From Solimonas sp036405815 (GTDB lineage Bacteria; Pseudomonadota; Gammaproteobacteria; Nevskiales; Nevskiaceae): a stretch of DNA of 64,000 bases. Below, one piece after another: positions 9,253 to 18,757 of this stretch. Both the position numbers and the translations under genes were made by a program. A model generated the notes under the pieces. It was not told the origin of the DNA. It searched no databases and saw nothing but the letters and a program-made list of their open reading frames with translations. How positions within the stretch are numbered: the first letter of the stretch is position 1; every line of letters begins with the position of its first letter. Where the stretch lies: the NCBI GenBank assembly GCA_036405815.1, contig DASWWX010000043.1:1-64000 (forward strand). The letters run 5' to 3'.

Positions 9253-10314
9253 TCATGAACGCTCGCTCGGCGCGGCCAATACGCCGCTGACCAGACGCCG
9301 ACGGTACTCGCTGGGACTGCAGCCCGCGCGATTGCGAAACGCGCGCGTGAAATTGGCCGAATCGCGAAAGCCCAGGGAGTATCCAATCTCGGTGACGCTG
9401 TGCGCGCCGCTGGACAGGCGCTCGCAGGCGATCTCGAACTGCAGCGTGCCGGCCAACGTGCGGTACGAGGTGCCCTCGCGCTCCAGATAGCGGTTCAGCG
9501 TGCGCGTCGAGAGATTCAGCATCTTCGCCATTTCCTCCAGCGTCGGCACACCTTCACCCATGTCGCGGATAGTCATCACCATCCATTCCGACAACTGGCG
9601 CACCTCGGTCACCTGACGCACCAGGGCGCGGCACCGCTCCTCGGCAACCTGCAACGCATTGGGATCCGATAGCAGCAGCGGCAGCTGCCGAAGGTTCTCG
9701 GAGATCTCCAGTCGCACGAACGGACCCGGCCCGGCCTCGGAGTCGAAGCGGCAGGTCACGCCGCGCAGTTCGGCGTATCGCGACCGATGCAGCGGTTCGG
9801 GAATAGACAAGGTCAGCCGGCAAGGCGGGCGTCGTCCGCTGGCGAGATCGTCGATGTCGCGCAGCGCCGCAATCGCGATCGTTTCCAGGTGAAAGTTCAG
9901 GCAGACCGGGCTCATCGCCACCACCGGCGTGAACAGCATCTCGCCGCGATCGGCGCTGCCGGTATAGCGCAGCCGGAAGCTCGGCATCACCAACCGGAAG
10001 TAACGCGACACGAAGCGCAAGGCGTCGTCCAGCGTCGCGCTGCTGAGCATGCCGAAGCCGACCACGCTGTGCGTGCTCACCGACAGCAGCTTGCCGAGTT
10101 CGAACCCCAGCTCACTGCGCTGGCTGGCTTCCACGGCGCGTACCACCAGCCGGTCCACGTCGCCGAACGCCATCTGCGCATCGGCCTGCTGCAGGTCTCG
10201 ATCGGACAGTCCGACCGCCTGCATCAGCGCGCCGACATCGACGCCATAGCGCTGGAGAATCTCGCCGAGGCGCACGTAGTAGCGGGCGGGAACGAGCAGC
10301 TGTCGTGACGGCAT
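9253..10314 (-). CDS. AraC-family transcription regulator, likely activator of alkB and the RND operon
   Basis: The 353-residue protein has an N-terminal effector domain of the kind found in OruR/ArgR-like AraC regulators (residues about 20-200, with SELGFELGKLLSVSTHSVVGFGMLSSATLDDAL). The C-terminal pair of helix-turn-helix motifs follows: PTLEEMAKMLNLSTRTLNRYLEREG and SVTEIGYSLGFRDSANFTRAFRNRAGCSPSEYRR. It is divergent from alkB, with only 115 bp between the two start codons. The gap contains twin ATGACAA repeats, and the same pair stands before the RND operon, so this protein is the natural candidate to bind them. The inducer is probably an alkane or its oxidation product, by analogy with other alkB regulators. 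Confidence 0.9.
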   Translation of the reverse strand: MPSRQLLVPARYYVRLGEILQRYGVDVGALMQAVGLSDRDLQQADAQMAFGDVDRLVVRAVEASQRSELGFELGKLLSVSTHSVVGFGMLSSATLDDALRFVSRYFRLVMPSFRLRYTGSADRGEMLFTPVVAMSPVCLNFHLETIAIAALRDIDDLASGRRPPCRLTLSIPEPLHRSRYAELRGVTCRFDSEAGPGPFVRLEISENLRQLPLLLSDPNALQVAEERCRALVRQVTEVRQLSEWMVMTIRDMGEGVPTLEEMAKMLNLSTRTLNRYLEREGTSYRTLAGTLQFEIACERLSSGAHSVTEIGYSLGFRDSANFTRAFRNRAGCSPSEYRRRLVSGVLAAPSERS

Positions 10315-10346
10315 GGTCCGCTTCCGGATCGAGAGGCTGTCTCATT

Positions 10347-10375
10347 ATGACAATACGATGTCGGTAAATGACAAG
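10347..10375 (+). promoter_or_regulatory. Twin direct repeats upstream of alkB (candidate AraC operator)
   Basis: ATGACAAT at 10347-10354 and ATGACAAG at 10368-10375 are spaced 21 bp start to start, two helical turns, the geometry expected for an AraC-family dimer on tandem half-sites. The flanking ATTATGACAA and CGATG-TCGG are repeated before the RND operon, and both promoters also carry TCGCAGCATCGCT further down (10393-10405 and 11998-12010). Confidence 0.6.
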
Positions 10376-10429
10376 TTCGCGTGGCCCGGAGATCGCAGCA
10401 TCGCTCCGCGTTCAAGGAGGAAGCGACCG

Positions 10430-11827
10430 ATGAATCCCACGATTTCCAAATCCCTGCCATCCACCCCGGCCTGGATCGACGGCAAGCGTTACTGGTGGCT
10501 GCTCAGCCCGGCGTTGCCGCTGCTGACCCTGATCGCGATTGCCGCAGGCTACAACACCGGCGTGGGTGCCTGGTTCTGGGCGATGCCGGTCCTGTTCTAC
10601 GGGCTGGTGCCGGTGCTGGACCGTCTGATCGGCACCGATGCGGTGAATGCACCCGAGAGCGCCGTGACGGGCCTCGAATCGGATCACTACTACCGCCGGA
10701 TTGTCTTCGCCTATGTCCCGACCCAGTATGCGGTGACGCTGGCCGGCGCTTGGCTGGCGGTGCACGGCGGCCTGCCCTGGTGGGCGCTGGCGGGCCTGGC
10801 GATCAGCGTCGGCATCATCAATGGCGTCGGCATCAACACCGCACATGAACTCGGCCACAAGACCAACCCGCTCGAACGTTGGCTGGCCAAGATCACGCTG
10901 GCGCCGGTGGCCTACGGCCACTTCTTCATCGAGCACAACAAGGGGCATCACAAGCACGTGGCGACGCCGGAGGACCCGGCCAGCTCGCGCATGGGTGAAA
11001 CCTTCTGGGCCTTCCTGCCGCGCACGGTGTTCGGCAGCGTGCGGTCGGCCTGGCGTATCGAGCGCGCGCGCCTGATCCGCGACGGCAAGCCGGTGTTCTC
11101 GCACCACAACGAGATTCTGCAAGCCTGGGCCATGACAGTCCTGCTGTTCGGCGCGCTCACGGTCTGGCTTGGGCCCTGGGCTCTGCTGTTCCTGTTGGCG
11201 CAGGCGGCCTATGGCGCCTCGCTGCTGGAAGTCGTGAACTACCTAGAGCACTACGGCCTGTTGCGCCTGAAGGACGCCAGCGGCCGTTATGAGCGTTGTC
11301 AGCCGAAGCATTCCTGGAACAGCAATCACGTCGTCACGAACTTGCTGCTGTACCAGCTCCAACGACACTCCGATCACCACGCCAATCCGACGCGCCGCTA
11401 TCAGAGCCTTCGCAACTTCGACGACAGTCCGCAGCTGCCCTCTGGCTACGCCTCGATGCTGCTGATCGCCTACCTGCCGCCGCTGTGGTTCCGCGTCATG
11501 GACCCGCTGGTGGTCGCGCATCATCAGGGCGACCTGACCCGCGCCAGCCTGCATCCGCCGCGCCGACAGGCCCTGCTGAAGCGCTGGATGAGCGTCGACA
11601 GTGCACCGGTTGCGACCGTGGCCTCGACCGCCTACAACGCCGCGTCCTCGGTAACGCCAGGCCTGCAGCACCAGTGCCCCAACTGTCGCTACGTCTACGA
11701 CGAGGCGCTGGGATGCCCGGAAGAGGGCTACCCCCGCGGCACCCGCTGGGCATCGCTGCCGGCGGACTGGTCCTGCCCGCACTGCGCCGTACGCGACAAG
11801 GCCGACTTCACACCGATCAAGGCCTGA
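10430..11827 (+). CDS. alkB: Alkane 1-monooxygenase fused to a C-terminal rubredoxin
   Basis: The 465-residue protein combines an integral-membrane di-iron hydroxylase with its own electron carrier. Histidine boxes are HELGH (139-143), EHNKGHHKH (168-176) and LQRHSDHHA (310-318), with the AlkB-specific NYLEHYG at 270-276. Hydrophobic stretches at about 25-65, 95-135 and 232-265 form the usual helices. After a linker, residues 416-452 form a rubredoxin with CPNC and CPHC; the Gly normally following the first CxxC is Arg here. The enzyme adds oxygen to the terminal carbon of n-alkanes using electrons passed from a rubredoxin reductase, which is not in the window. Start ATG at 10430 follows a perfect aaggagg at 10414-10420; the upstream open frame is discarded for that reason. 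Confidence 0.95.
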   Translation: MNPTISKSLPSTPAWIDGKRYWWLLSPALPLLTLIAIAAGYNTGVGAWFWAMPVLFYGLVPVLDRLIGTDAVNAPESAVTGLESDHYYRRIVFAYVPTQYAVTLAGAWLAVHGGLPWWALAGLAISVGIINGVGINTAHELGHKTNPLERWLAKITLAPVAYGHFFIEHNKGHHKHVATPEDPASSRMGETFWAFLPRTVFGSVRSAWRIERARLIRDGKPVFSHHNEILQAWAMTVLLFGALTVWLGPWALLFLLAQAAYGASLLEVVNYLEHYGLLRLKDASGRYERCQPKHSWNSNHVVTNLLLYQLQRHSDHHANPTRRYQSLRNFDDSPQLPSGYASMLLIAYLPPLWFRVMDPLVVAHHQGDLTRASLHPPRRQALLKRWMSVDSAPVATVASTAYNAASSVTPGLQHQCPNCRYVYDEALGCPEEGYPRGTRWASLPADWSCPHCAVRDKADFTPIKA

Positions 11828-12172
11828 TCCGGCACGGTACCTCGACGCCACTGGCACCCGTGAGGGGAGCCCCGCCTGCGGGGCCGCTGGCGGCGGGGCC
11901 CGACGGAAGCGGCTTGTAGTGCTTTGCCGACATCGCCCTTGGCTGTCGCAACATGACAAGACGCTGACTGATTATGACAAGCGATGCCGGCAACGGCCTC
12001 GCAGCATCGCTGCCGAAGTCGAGGAAAGCCACGACATGACCTTCACGCCATCGCCAGCGACCACGCAGGACCCGGGCGCAGCGAATGCGGGGCGCGGTCG
12101 GCTCCTCGATTGAGCGGACGCTCGCCGCGCGGTCTCGAGCAGAAAGACAGAACGTATTCAGGGGGAGCCCTC
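11828..12172 (+). promoter_or_regulatory. 345-bp alkB-RND gap with promoter and stem-loop
   Basis: The gap starts with a GC-rich stem-loop (gccccgcc 11869-11876 with ggcggggc 11892-11899) that has no T-run, so termination there is doubtful. The twin repeats ATGACAAG at 11953-11960 and 11974-11981 are 21 bp apart and correspond to those before alkB, followed by the shared TCGCAGCATCGCT at 11998-12010. The remaining 160 bp to the RND start show no convincing gene; a gggggag Shine-Dalgarno precedes the ATG. Confidence 0.55.
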
Positions 12173-14785
12173 ATGCACGATTCACGCAGCGCCTTCGCGC
12201 AGGCGTTCGTACGCCTTACCGAGCCGCTGATCTTCAGCCGCCGCAAGCTGACGCTGGCGGTACTGACGCTGATCACCCTCTTCCTGGGCTGGCAGGCCAC
12301 CCACCTGCGCCTGGATACTGGCTTCGACAAGCAGTTGCCGCTGGGCCATCCCTACATCGGCGTCTACAAGCAGTACCAGAAGGAGTTCGGCGGCGCCAAC
12401 GTCACGCTCGTGGCGCTCAAGCAGAAGTCCGGCGACCTCTACAACGAATCCTTCATGCGCACACTGCGCGCGCTGACCGACGCGGTGTACTTCACGCCGG
12501 GGATGGACCGCGCGCGCGTCAGCTCGATCTACACGCCGGACGTTCGCTATCTGGAGGTGGTGGAAGGCGGCTTCGCCGGCGGTAATGTGGTGCCGGCCGA
12601 TTTCCAGCCCACGCCGGACGCGCTGCAGCGCGTGCGCGAGAACGTCGAGAAGGCCGGCATCGTCGGTCGTCTGATCGCCAACGATCACAGTGCGGCGATG
12701 GTGTTCTCCGAACTCCTGGAAAGCGACCCGGTGTCGCTGCAGAAGCTCGACTACCTGCAGACCGCTGCGCGTCTTGAAGACGTGCGTCAACGCTTCCTCA
12801 GTGCCGAGCGCTACGAGCTTCGCTTGAAGCAGGATCACGGCGCGCTCAAGGCGGGCACCGTCATCGGACAGCGCTATGCCGACCCGCGCGGGATCGCCTT
12901 CCTCGTCCAGCGCGTGCCGTTGCCAGTTGACGAGACCGATCCCACCGCCGAGGCCGGCGCCGTGCGCGGTTATCAGCTCGAGGTGTCGACCGCGTCGAAT
13001 CCGGACTACAACCCCGATGTCGACATCCACATCATCGGCTTCGCCAAGGCGGTTGGAGATATCGCCGACAGCGCGATCGAGGTCTTCAGCTTCTTCGGCC
13101 TGACCGTCTTACTGGTCTGGCTGTTGCTGTGGCGCTACTGCGGTTCACCCAAGGTGGCATTGCTGCCACTGGCCTGCGGCATTCTCGCCGTGATCTGGGA
13201 GCTGGGCCTGCTGCACATGATCGGTCTGGCCCTCGATCCGTTCGCGGTGCTGATGCCGTTCATCGTGCTGGCGATCAGTACCTCGCACGGCATCCAGATC
13301 ACCAGCTTCTGGTTGAACGAGGTCTCCGATCACGGCTTGCCGCCGCTGGAAGCTGCGGTGGCGACCTATCGTCGTCTTGTCATCCCCGGGCTGTCGGCGC
13401 TGGCGACCAACTTCATCGGCTTCGGCACGATCTTGCTGATCCCGATCGACATCATTCGCGAAATGGCGATCAACGCGATGCTGGGACTGATCGCGATCGT
13501 GCTGTGCAAGAAGATGCTGCTGCCGTGCCTGCTGTCCTTTGCATCAGTGAAGGATCCGGTCAAGTTCCGAGCGCATCAGCGCGAGCGCGACCGCACCTTC
13601 GGCCCGATCTGGCATGCCCTGTCGGCGCTGACGCTCAAGCCCGTGGCGGCGGCTGTGCTGATCGTGGCGGCAGCGCTGTGGGCTTGGGGCGAATGGGCGG
13701 CACAGGATCTGAAGATCGGTGAGCTGCACGCCGGCGTGCCGGAACTGCGCCCGGACTCACGCTACAACCTCGACTCGGCGGCGATCGTGCGCGACTTCTC
13801 GATCGGCGTCGATGTGCTCAAGGTGGTTGCCGAAGGCAAGACCGACGGCTGCATCGACCACGGCGTCGTCGAGCTGATGGATCGCTTCGCCTGGCGCATG
13901 GAGAACACGCCGGGCGTGCAATCGACGCTATCGCTGCCCAAGCTGCAGCAGAAGGTTTACAACAGCTACAGCGAGTCCAACCCGAAATTCAACACGCTCC
14001 CGCGCGAAAGCGGTGCGCTGGTGATCACGGTGCAGCCGTTCCCCAGCTCCACCGGCCTGCTGAATGAGGACTGCAGCGCGATGCCGGTGCTGGTCTTCAC
14101 CCAGGACCACAAGGCCGAGACCATCGATACGATCGTCGCGGCGATCGATAAGTTTGTCGCCGAGATGCCGGAGGACGCGCCGGTGCAGTTCCGGTTGGCC
14201 ACCGGCAACGTCGGCGTGATGGCCGCCGCCAACGACGTCATCAAGGACACCGAGTTCTCGGTGCTGCTGTGGCTGTTCGTCGGTATCGGCGTCTGCGTGC
14301 TGGCGTCGTTCCGCAGTTTCGCCGGCCTGGTCTGTGTGCTGGTGCCGCTGGCACTGGTGCACGTCGTCTCCTATGCAGTGATGGTCTATCTGGAGATCGG
14401 CATCAAGATCTCCAACCTCGCGGTCGCCGCGTTCGCGGCGGGCATCGGTGTCGACTACGGCATCTACATCTACTCGGTGCTGGAAGAGAACGTGCTGCAG
14501 AAGCGCATGAAGCTGCGCGAGGCCTACGAGAACACGCTGCACCAGACCGGCAAGGCCGTCATCTTCACGGCGCTGACGCTGGCCGCCACCGTGTGCACCT
14601 GGCTGTTCTCCGGGCTCCAGTTCCAGGTCGACATGGGCATCCTGCTGACGATGATGTTCCTCGCCAATGCGGTCGCGGCTGTGGTGCTGCTGCCGGCCTT
14701 CGCGGCTTTCCTGTTGAAACCACCCAAGGGCTCCGAGCCCGATACCCAAACCGGCCCGGCAGTGGCCGGACCTCGCGTGACCTGA
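12173..14785 (+). CDS. RND-superfamily (MMPL-like) transporter
   Basis: This 870-residue protein has the two-fold RND layout: one transmembrane helix near residues 20-40, a large periplasmic loop, a bundle of helices around 300-460, a second loop and a last bundle around 690-860. It belongs to the single-component MMPL/hopanoid-transporter-like branch, not the tripartite multidrug pumps, as no membrane-fusion protein accompanies it. It opens an operon with DUF1329, DUF1302 and YCF48-like genes. That four-gene set recurs beside catabolic genes for hydrophobic compounds in proteobacteria, suggesting movement of lipids, alkanes or their products across the envelope. The ATG at 12173 is favoured by gggggag upstream and by the hydrophobic N-terminus that directly follows. 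Cargo and direction are inferred. Confidence 0.88.
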   Translation: MHDSRSAFAQAFVRLTEPLIFSRRKLTLAVLTLITLFLGWQATHLRLDTGFDKQLPLGHPYIGVYKQYQKEFGGANVTLVALKQKSGDLYNESFMRTLRALTDAVYFTPGMDRARVSSIYTPDVRYLEVVEGGFAGGNVVPADFQPTPDALQRVRENVEKAGIVGRLIANDHSAAMVFSELLESDPVSLQKLDYLQTAARLEDVRQRFLSAERYELRLKQDHGALKAGTVIGQRYADPRGIAFLVQRVPLPVDETDPTAEAGAVRGYQLEVSTASNPDYNPDVDIHIIGFAKAVGDIADSAIEVFSFFGLTVLLVWLLLWRYCGSPKVALLPLACGILAVIWELGLLHMIGLALDPFAVLMPFIVLAISTSHGIQITSFWLNEVSDHGLPPLEAAVATYRRLVIPGLSALATNFIGFGTILLIPIDIIREMAINAMLGLIAIVLCKKMLLPCLLSFASVKDPVKFRAHQRERDRTFGPIWHALSALTLKPVAAAVLIVAAALWAWGEWAAQDLKIGELHAGVPELRPDSRYNLDSAAIVRDFSIGVDVLKVVAEGKTDGCIDHGVVELMDRFAWRMENTPGVQSTLSLPKLQQKVYNSYSESNPKFNTLPRESGALVITVQPFPSSTGLLNEDCSAMPVLVFTQDHKAETIDTIVAAIDKFVAEMPEDAPVQFRLATGNVGVMAAANDVIKDTEFSVLLWLFVGIGVCVLASFRSFAGLVCVLVPLALVHVVSYAVMVYLEIGIKISNLAVAAFAAGIGVDYGIYIYSVLEENVLQKRMKLREAYENTLHQTGKAVIFTALTLAATVCTWLFSGLQFQVDMGILLTMMFLANAVAAVVLLPAFAAFLLKPPKGSEPDTQTGPAVAGPRVT

Positions 14786-14823
14786 CGTTGTTCTACCCCC
14801 CGTTTCACTCAGTGGAGGACCAA

Positions 14824-16179
14824 ATGAGAAAGCGTGTGATCGCAGTACTCGCCGCCGCCGTGCTGATGCCGGCGCTGGCGATGGCCAAGGCCTCGCCGGA
14901 GGAAGCCGCCAAGCTCGGCAAGGAGCTGACGCCGGTCGGCGCAGAACGGGCCGGCAACAAGGACGGCACCATTCCCGAATGGACGCCGGCCAAGCAGAGC
15001 GGTTCGCTCAAGGGGCAATATCCCACCGACCCTGCGGTCGAAGCCGAGAAGCCTCTGTTCACGATTGATGCCAAGAACGTGGCGCAGTACGGCGACAAGC
15101 TCACAGAAGGACACAAGGAGCTGCTGAAGCGCTTCCCGGCGTCTTACAAGATGAACGTCTACAAGACACACCGGAAGGTCAACTTCCCGGACAAGGTCCT
15201 GCAGGAGACGGTCAAGAACGCGACGCGCGCCGAACTCGACGGCGTCGACAATCCGCGCGGCGCCTTTGTCGGCTTTCCGTTCCCGATCCCGAAGTCCGGT
15301 GCCGAACCGATCTGGAACCATCGCGTGAAGTGGCGCGGCGACGCGGTGCGTCGCTACAACAACCAGATGATCGTGCAGCAGTCGGGCAAGTTCTCGCTAA
15401 CCAAGATCGTCGAGGACGTGAAGTTCTACTACTCGAACACCTCCAATCCGAACCCGCCGGAACTCAAGCCAGGCGTGGACTTCCTGAAATACCTGTCGGA
15501 AACGATCTCGCCGCCACGCATCGCTGGCACCTACATCCTGGTGCACGAGAAGGCGGGTTTCGGCTCGGAAGGTCGTGCGGCGTGGCTGTATGCGCCGGCG
15601 CTCAAGCGCATCCGCCGCGCACCGGCCGTGTGCTGCGACAACCCGTATGAAGGCACCGACGGTCACCAGTTCTACGACCAGGTGGACATGTACAACGGCG
15701 TGCTTGAGCGCTTTACCTGGAAGCTGATGGGTAAGCGCGAGATGTACATCCCGTACAACTCGTATCGCATCGCCGGCAACAAGACCAAGTACGCCGACAT
15801 CGCGCGCCCGAACCACGTCAACACCGACCTGCCGCGCTACGAGCTGCATCGCGTCTGGGTGGTCGAGGCCGACAACAAGCCGGATCAGCGTCATACCTTC
15901 AAGAAGCGCCGCATCTACCTCGATGAGGACAGCTGGAACATCGTCGCCATCGACAACTACGACCAGCAAGGCAAGCTGACGCAGTTCCAGGAAGGTCATC
16001 TGGTGCCGTCCTTCAACATCCTCGCGGCATCGACCGTGCCGGAGGTCATCTATCACCTGACCTCGGGCCGCTACTTCGTGACCGCGATGATCAACGAGGA
16101 TCAGCCCTACGACTCGACCGTGACCTATACGGATTCGACCTTCGAAGCCGAAACGGTCCAGAAGCGGACCTCCAAGTAA
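14824..16179 (+). CDS. DUF1329 (LolA/LolB-like) periplasmic protein
   Basis: The 451-residue product has a clear signal peptide (MRKRVIAVLAAAVLMPALAMA, cleaved before KASPEE). The mature part shows DUF1329 markers: LGKELTPVGAERAGNKDGTIPEWT, FPIPKSGAEPIWNHRVKWRG, and RRAPAVCCDNPYEGTDG, with long beta strands after it. DUF1329 proteins are thought to resemble the LolA/LolB lipoprotein carriers, an open barrel that holds a hydrophobic ligand. Its place between the RND transporter and DUF1302 outer-membrane protein fits a periplasmic shuttle. It begins 38 bp after the RND gene behind a ggagga Shine-Dalgarno. Confidence 0.9.
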   Translation: MRKRVIAVLAAAVLMPALAMAKASPEEAAKLGKELTPVGAERAGNKDGTIPEWTPAKQSGSLKGQYPTDPAVEAEKPLFTIDAKNVAQYGDKLTEGHKELLKRFPASYKMNVYKTHRKVNFPDKVLQETVKNATRAELDGVDNPRGAFVGFPFPIPKSGAEPIWNHRVKWRGDAVRRYNNQMIVQQSGKFSLTKIVEDVKFYYSNTSNPNPPELKPGVDFLKYLSETISPPRIAGTYILVHEKAGFGSEGRAAWLYAPALKRIRRAPAVCCDNPYEGTDGHQFYDQVDMYNGVLERFTWKLMGKREMYIPYNSYRIAGNKTKYADIARPNHVNTDLPRYELHRVWVVEADNKPDQRHTFKKRRIYLDEDSWNIVAIDNYDQQGKLTQFQEGHLVPSFNILAASTVPEVIYHLTSGRYFVTAMINEDQPYDSTVTYTDSTFEAETVQKRTSK

Positions 16180-16195
16180 GCGAGTCCGCGCCGCA

Positions 16196-16225
16196 CCCGC
16201 CGCCGGCCCGGTTGCCGGCGGCGGG
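16196..16225 (+). other. Perfect 12-bp stem-loop between DUF1329 and DUF1302 genes
   Basis: The arms 16196-16207 and 16214-16225 (gccggcggcggg) pair perfectly across a 6-nt loop. No T-run follows, so it is unlikely to be a complete terminator; it may stabilise the upstream mRNA or tune expression of the outer-membrane protein relative to DUF1329. Confidence 0.6.
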
Positions 16226-16264
16226 CCGGCGCGACTTCCTGACAAGACGCATGGGGAGAATGCG

Positions 16265-18751
16265 ATGACACGTCTGACCCGATTCTCGTTCGCGGCCGCA
16301 CTGGCCTGCGCACTGCCGATCGGCACCGCTTCCGCGGCCGAATTCAGTTTCTCGTTCGCCGATACCGACTTCACGGCGGTGCTCAACAACACCGTCACCT
16401 TCGGCGCATCGTGGCGTGTCGAGAGCCGCTCCGACGATCTGGTCGGAAAATCCAGTCTCAATCCGGATGTCTGCTCCGGCGCCTTCCAGTCCTGCCAGGG
16501 CGTGCACCGCGCGCAAAGCTATCCAGCGCAACGGCTTGCCGACGCACCCGGCATGGCGTCGATGAATTTCGACGACGGCAACCTCAACTACGACAAGGGC
16601 GACATCACCCAGGCACCGCTCAAGCTGTCCCAGGACCTGAACATCAAGTTCGGCGATTTCGGCTTCTTCTTCCGCGGCATCGGCATCTACGACGACATCA
16701 ATTATCGCGACTTCAAAGAGACCTACCGCAACAAGATCACCGCCGAGAATTTCCAGCAGGTCGGCATCACCGGCGACAACCGCGTCGCCAACCGCTACTT
16801 CACGCGCAGCTACGGCCCCGGCGCCGTGGTGCGCAGCGAGCGAGACCGGGACGAAGCGCGCGAGATCGGCATGCGCTACGACCTGCTCGACGCCAACTTC
16901 TATGGCCTGGTTCCTTATCTGGATGGCGAGCGCGAACTGATCTTCCGCATCGGCCGCCAGACCGTGAACTGGGGCCAGAGCACGGTCGCCGTCATCAACA
17001 GCGTCAACCAGGCCCAGCCGGTCAACGCCAACAGCCTCTACCGCCTCGGCTTCGGCCTGCTCGAGGAACTGTTCGTGCCGGTCGGCATGGTGCGCGCGAG
17101 CACCGAGATCGCCGGTGGCGTCAGCATCGAGGCCTACTACCAGTACGAGTGGCAACCGATCGAGATCCCGACGCCGGGCAGCTACATGTCCTTCGTCGAC
17201 ATCGGCACCGACAATCTGCGCGGCAGCGTCAACGCCGCCTTCGGCGGCTCGGCCGATGATCCGGACCACGTCGGCTTCCAGCTCAACAGCCCGCTGGCGC
17301 TGATTACGCCGACCACGCTGACCATCGACCGCCTCAGGGACAAGAACCCGAGCGACCAGGGGCAGTATGGCGTGTCGCTGAAGTACTACGCGGACTGGCT
17401 CAATGACGGTACCGAACTGGGCCTGTACTACATGAACTACCACTCGAAGCTGCCTTACGTCAGCTTCTTCTCGACCGACGCCAGTTGTGCGCGCCGCGAG
17501 GGCAACGCAATGGGTATCGACGCGCGCAACACGCGCGAGTTCCTCGCCGCCTGCCCCAACCTGCCAGTCACGCAGCTGCGCGCGGCCACGCAGGTCGGCC
17601 TCGATCTGGTCACGCTGGCGGCACAGCGGCCCGGCGTGCTCAGTGAGTTCGGCCTGATCGGCAATCCGGCGGATTTCCTCAACCTGCTGGTGCGTGATCC
17701 GAACGCGCCGGAGGGTGATGCCGTACCGCTCGATACGGCCAAGATCCAGATCGAGTATCCCGAAGATCTGAAGATGTACGGCTTCAGCTTCACCACGACG
17801 TTCGACGACCTGTCGTTTCAGGGCGAGATCTCGTATCGGCCGAACGTGCCGCTGCAGGTCGCCTTGATCGACCTGGCCTTCGCCTCGTTCGGTCCGACGC
17901 TGACACGCTGTCACGACGCCAGCCTCGGCTGCTCGGGCGCAAGCGCCGGCATCGGCTTCAATGAGAACGGCGATTACATCATCTACGACGGCAACGACTT
18001 CACCGACGCCAACGGCAACAACCCGTATCCGGACGCGATCAATCTGATCGTCGGCGCCGCGCCGGGTTCGGCGCGCTCGTTCCCGAACTTCATCACGCCT
18101 TACCGCGGCGGCACGATTGGCGAGAACGCGCCCAACAGCTACATCCAGGGCTGGATCCCCGGCAAGGTCGCGCAGTACAACATCGGTGCGACGCAGGTGC
18201 TCGGCGCCTCCGAGAACTGGATCGGCGCCGACCAGGTGATCCTGCTCTACGAACTGGCGGCCACGCATGTCCTCAACATGCCGGACTTCGACGAATTGCA
18301 GATCGAAGGACCGCTGACCGCCACAACCCACGCCAGTGCGGGCGCCAACGGCAGCGGCGCCGACGGCTCGCGCCTGGCCTGCTCGACCAATCCGAGCTGC
18401 ACGATCGGCCCGGACGGCCTGCGCTTCAATCCGTTCCAGGCGCCCCGCAGTGCGTTCGCCGACGCCTTCTCCTGGGGCTACCGCATTGTCGGCCGCATCA
18501 GCTATGAGTCGGTGCTGCCGGGCGTCAGCATCCAGCCCCTGTTTATCTGGCAGCAGGACATCTCGGGCAACTCGCCGGGTCCGGCCGGAAACTTCGTCGA
18601 GGGTCGCCACTCGCTGAACCTGCTGCTGGAGACCCGCTACGAGAAGGCTTTCGCGTTCACGATCGCCTACAACTCGTTCTTCGGCGGCGGCACCAACAAC
18701 CTCTATGCCGATCGCGACAATCTCGGCTTCTTCGTCAAGTACCAGTTCTGA
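16265..18751 (+). CDS. DUF1302 family outer-membrane beta-barrel protein
   Basis: The 828-residue protein begins with a signal peptide ending ASAAEF. The mature chain alternates short polar turns with amphipathic strands and ends KYQF, the terminal Phe of outer-membrane barrels. Family markers include FSFADTDFTAVLNNTVTFGASWR, ELIFRIGRQTVNWGQST and VGFQLNSPLALITP. DUF1302 members are proposed channels or binders for hydrophobic substrates. It sits between its usual partners DUF1329 and the YCF48-like gene. It is translated from its own Shine-Dalgarno (ggggag) behind a strong stem-loop. The long minus-strand open frame opposite is a codon-bias shadow. Confidence 0.9.
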   Translation: MTRLTRFSFAAALACALPIGTASAAEFSFSFADTDFTAVLNNTVTFGASWRVESRSDDLVGKSSLNPDVCSGAFQSCQGVHRAQSYPAQRLADAPGMASMNFDDGNLNYDKGDITQAPLKLSQDLNIKFGDFGFFFRGIGIYDDINYRDFKETYRNKITAENFQQVGITGDNRVANRYFTRSYGPGAVVRSERDRDEAREIGMRYDLLDANFYGLVPYLDGERELIFRIGRQTVNWGQSTVAVINSVNQAQPVNANSLYRLGFGLLEELFVPVGMVRASTEIAGGVSIEAYYQYEWQPIEIPTPGSYMSFVDIGTDNLRGSVNAAFGGSADDPDHVGFQLNSPLALITPTTLTIDRLRDKNPSDQGQYGVSLKYYADWLNDGTELGLYYMNYHSKLPYVSFFSTDASCARREGNAMGIDARNTREFLAACPNLPVTQLRAATQVGLDLVTLAAQRPGVLSEFGLIGNPADFLNLLVRDPNAPEGDAVPLDTAKIQIEYPEDLKMYGFSFTTTFDDLSFQGEISYRPNVPLQVALIDLAFASFGPTLTRCHDASLGCSGASAGIGFNENGDYIIYDGNDFTDANGNNPYPDAINLIVGAAPGSARSFPNFITPYRGGTIGENAPNSYIQGWIPGKVAQYNIGATQVLGASENWIGADQVILLYELAATHVLNMPDFDELQIEGPLTATTHASAGANGSGADGSRLACSTNPSCTIGPDGLRFNPFQAPRSAFADAFSWGYRIVGRISYESVLPGVSIQPLFIWQQDISGNSPGPAGNFVEGRHSLNLLLETRYEKAFAFTIAYNSFFGGGTNNLYADRDNLGFFVKYQF

Positions 18752-18757
18752 AGGATC

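Noticed and set aside
11869..11899. GC stem-loop after alkB as a terminator
   Set aside because: Eight-base stem with a 15-base loop and no T-run; kept only as part of the gap description.
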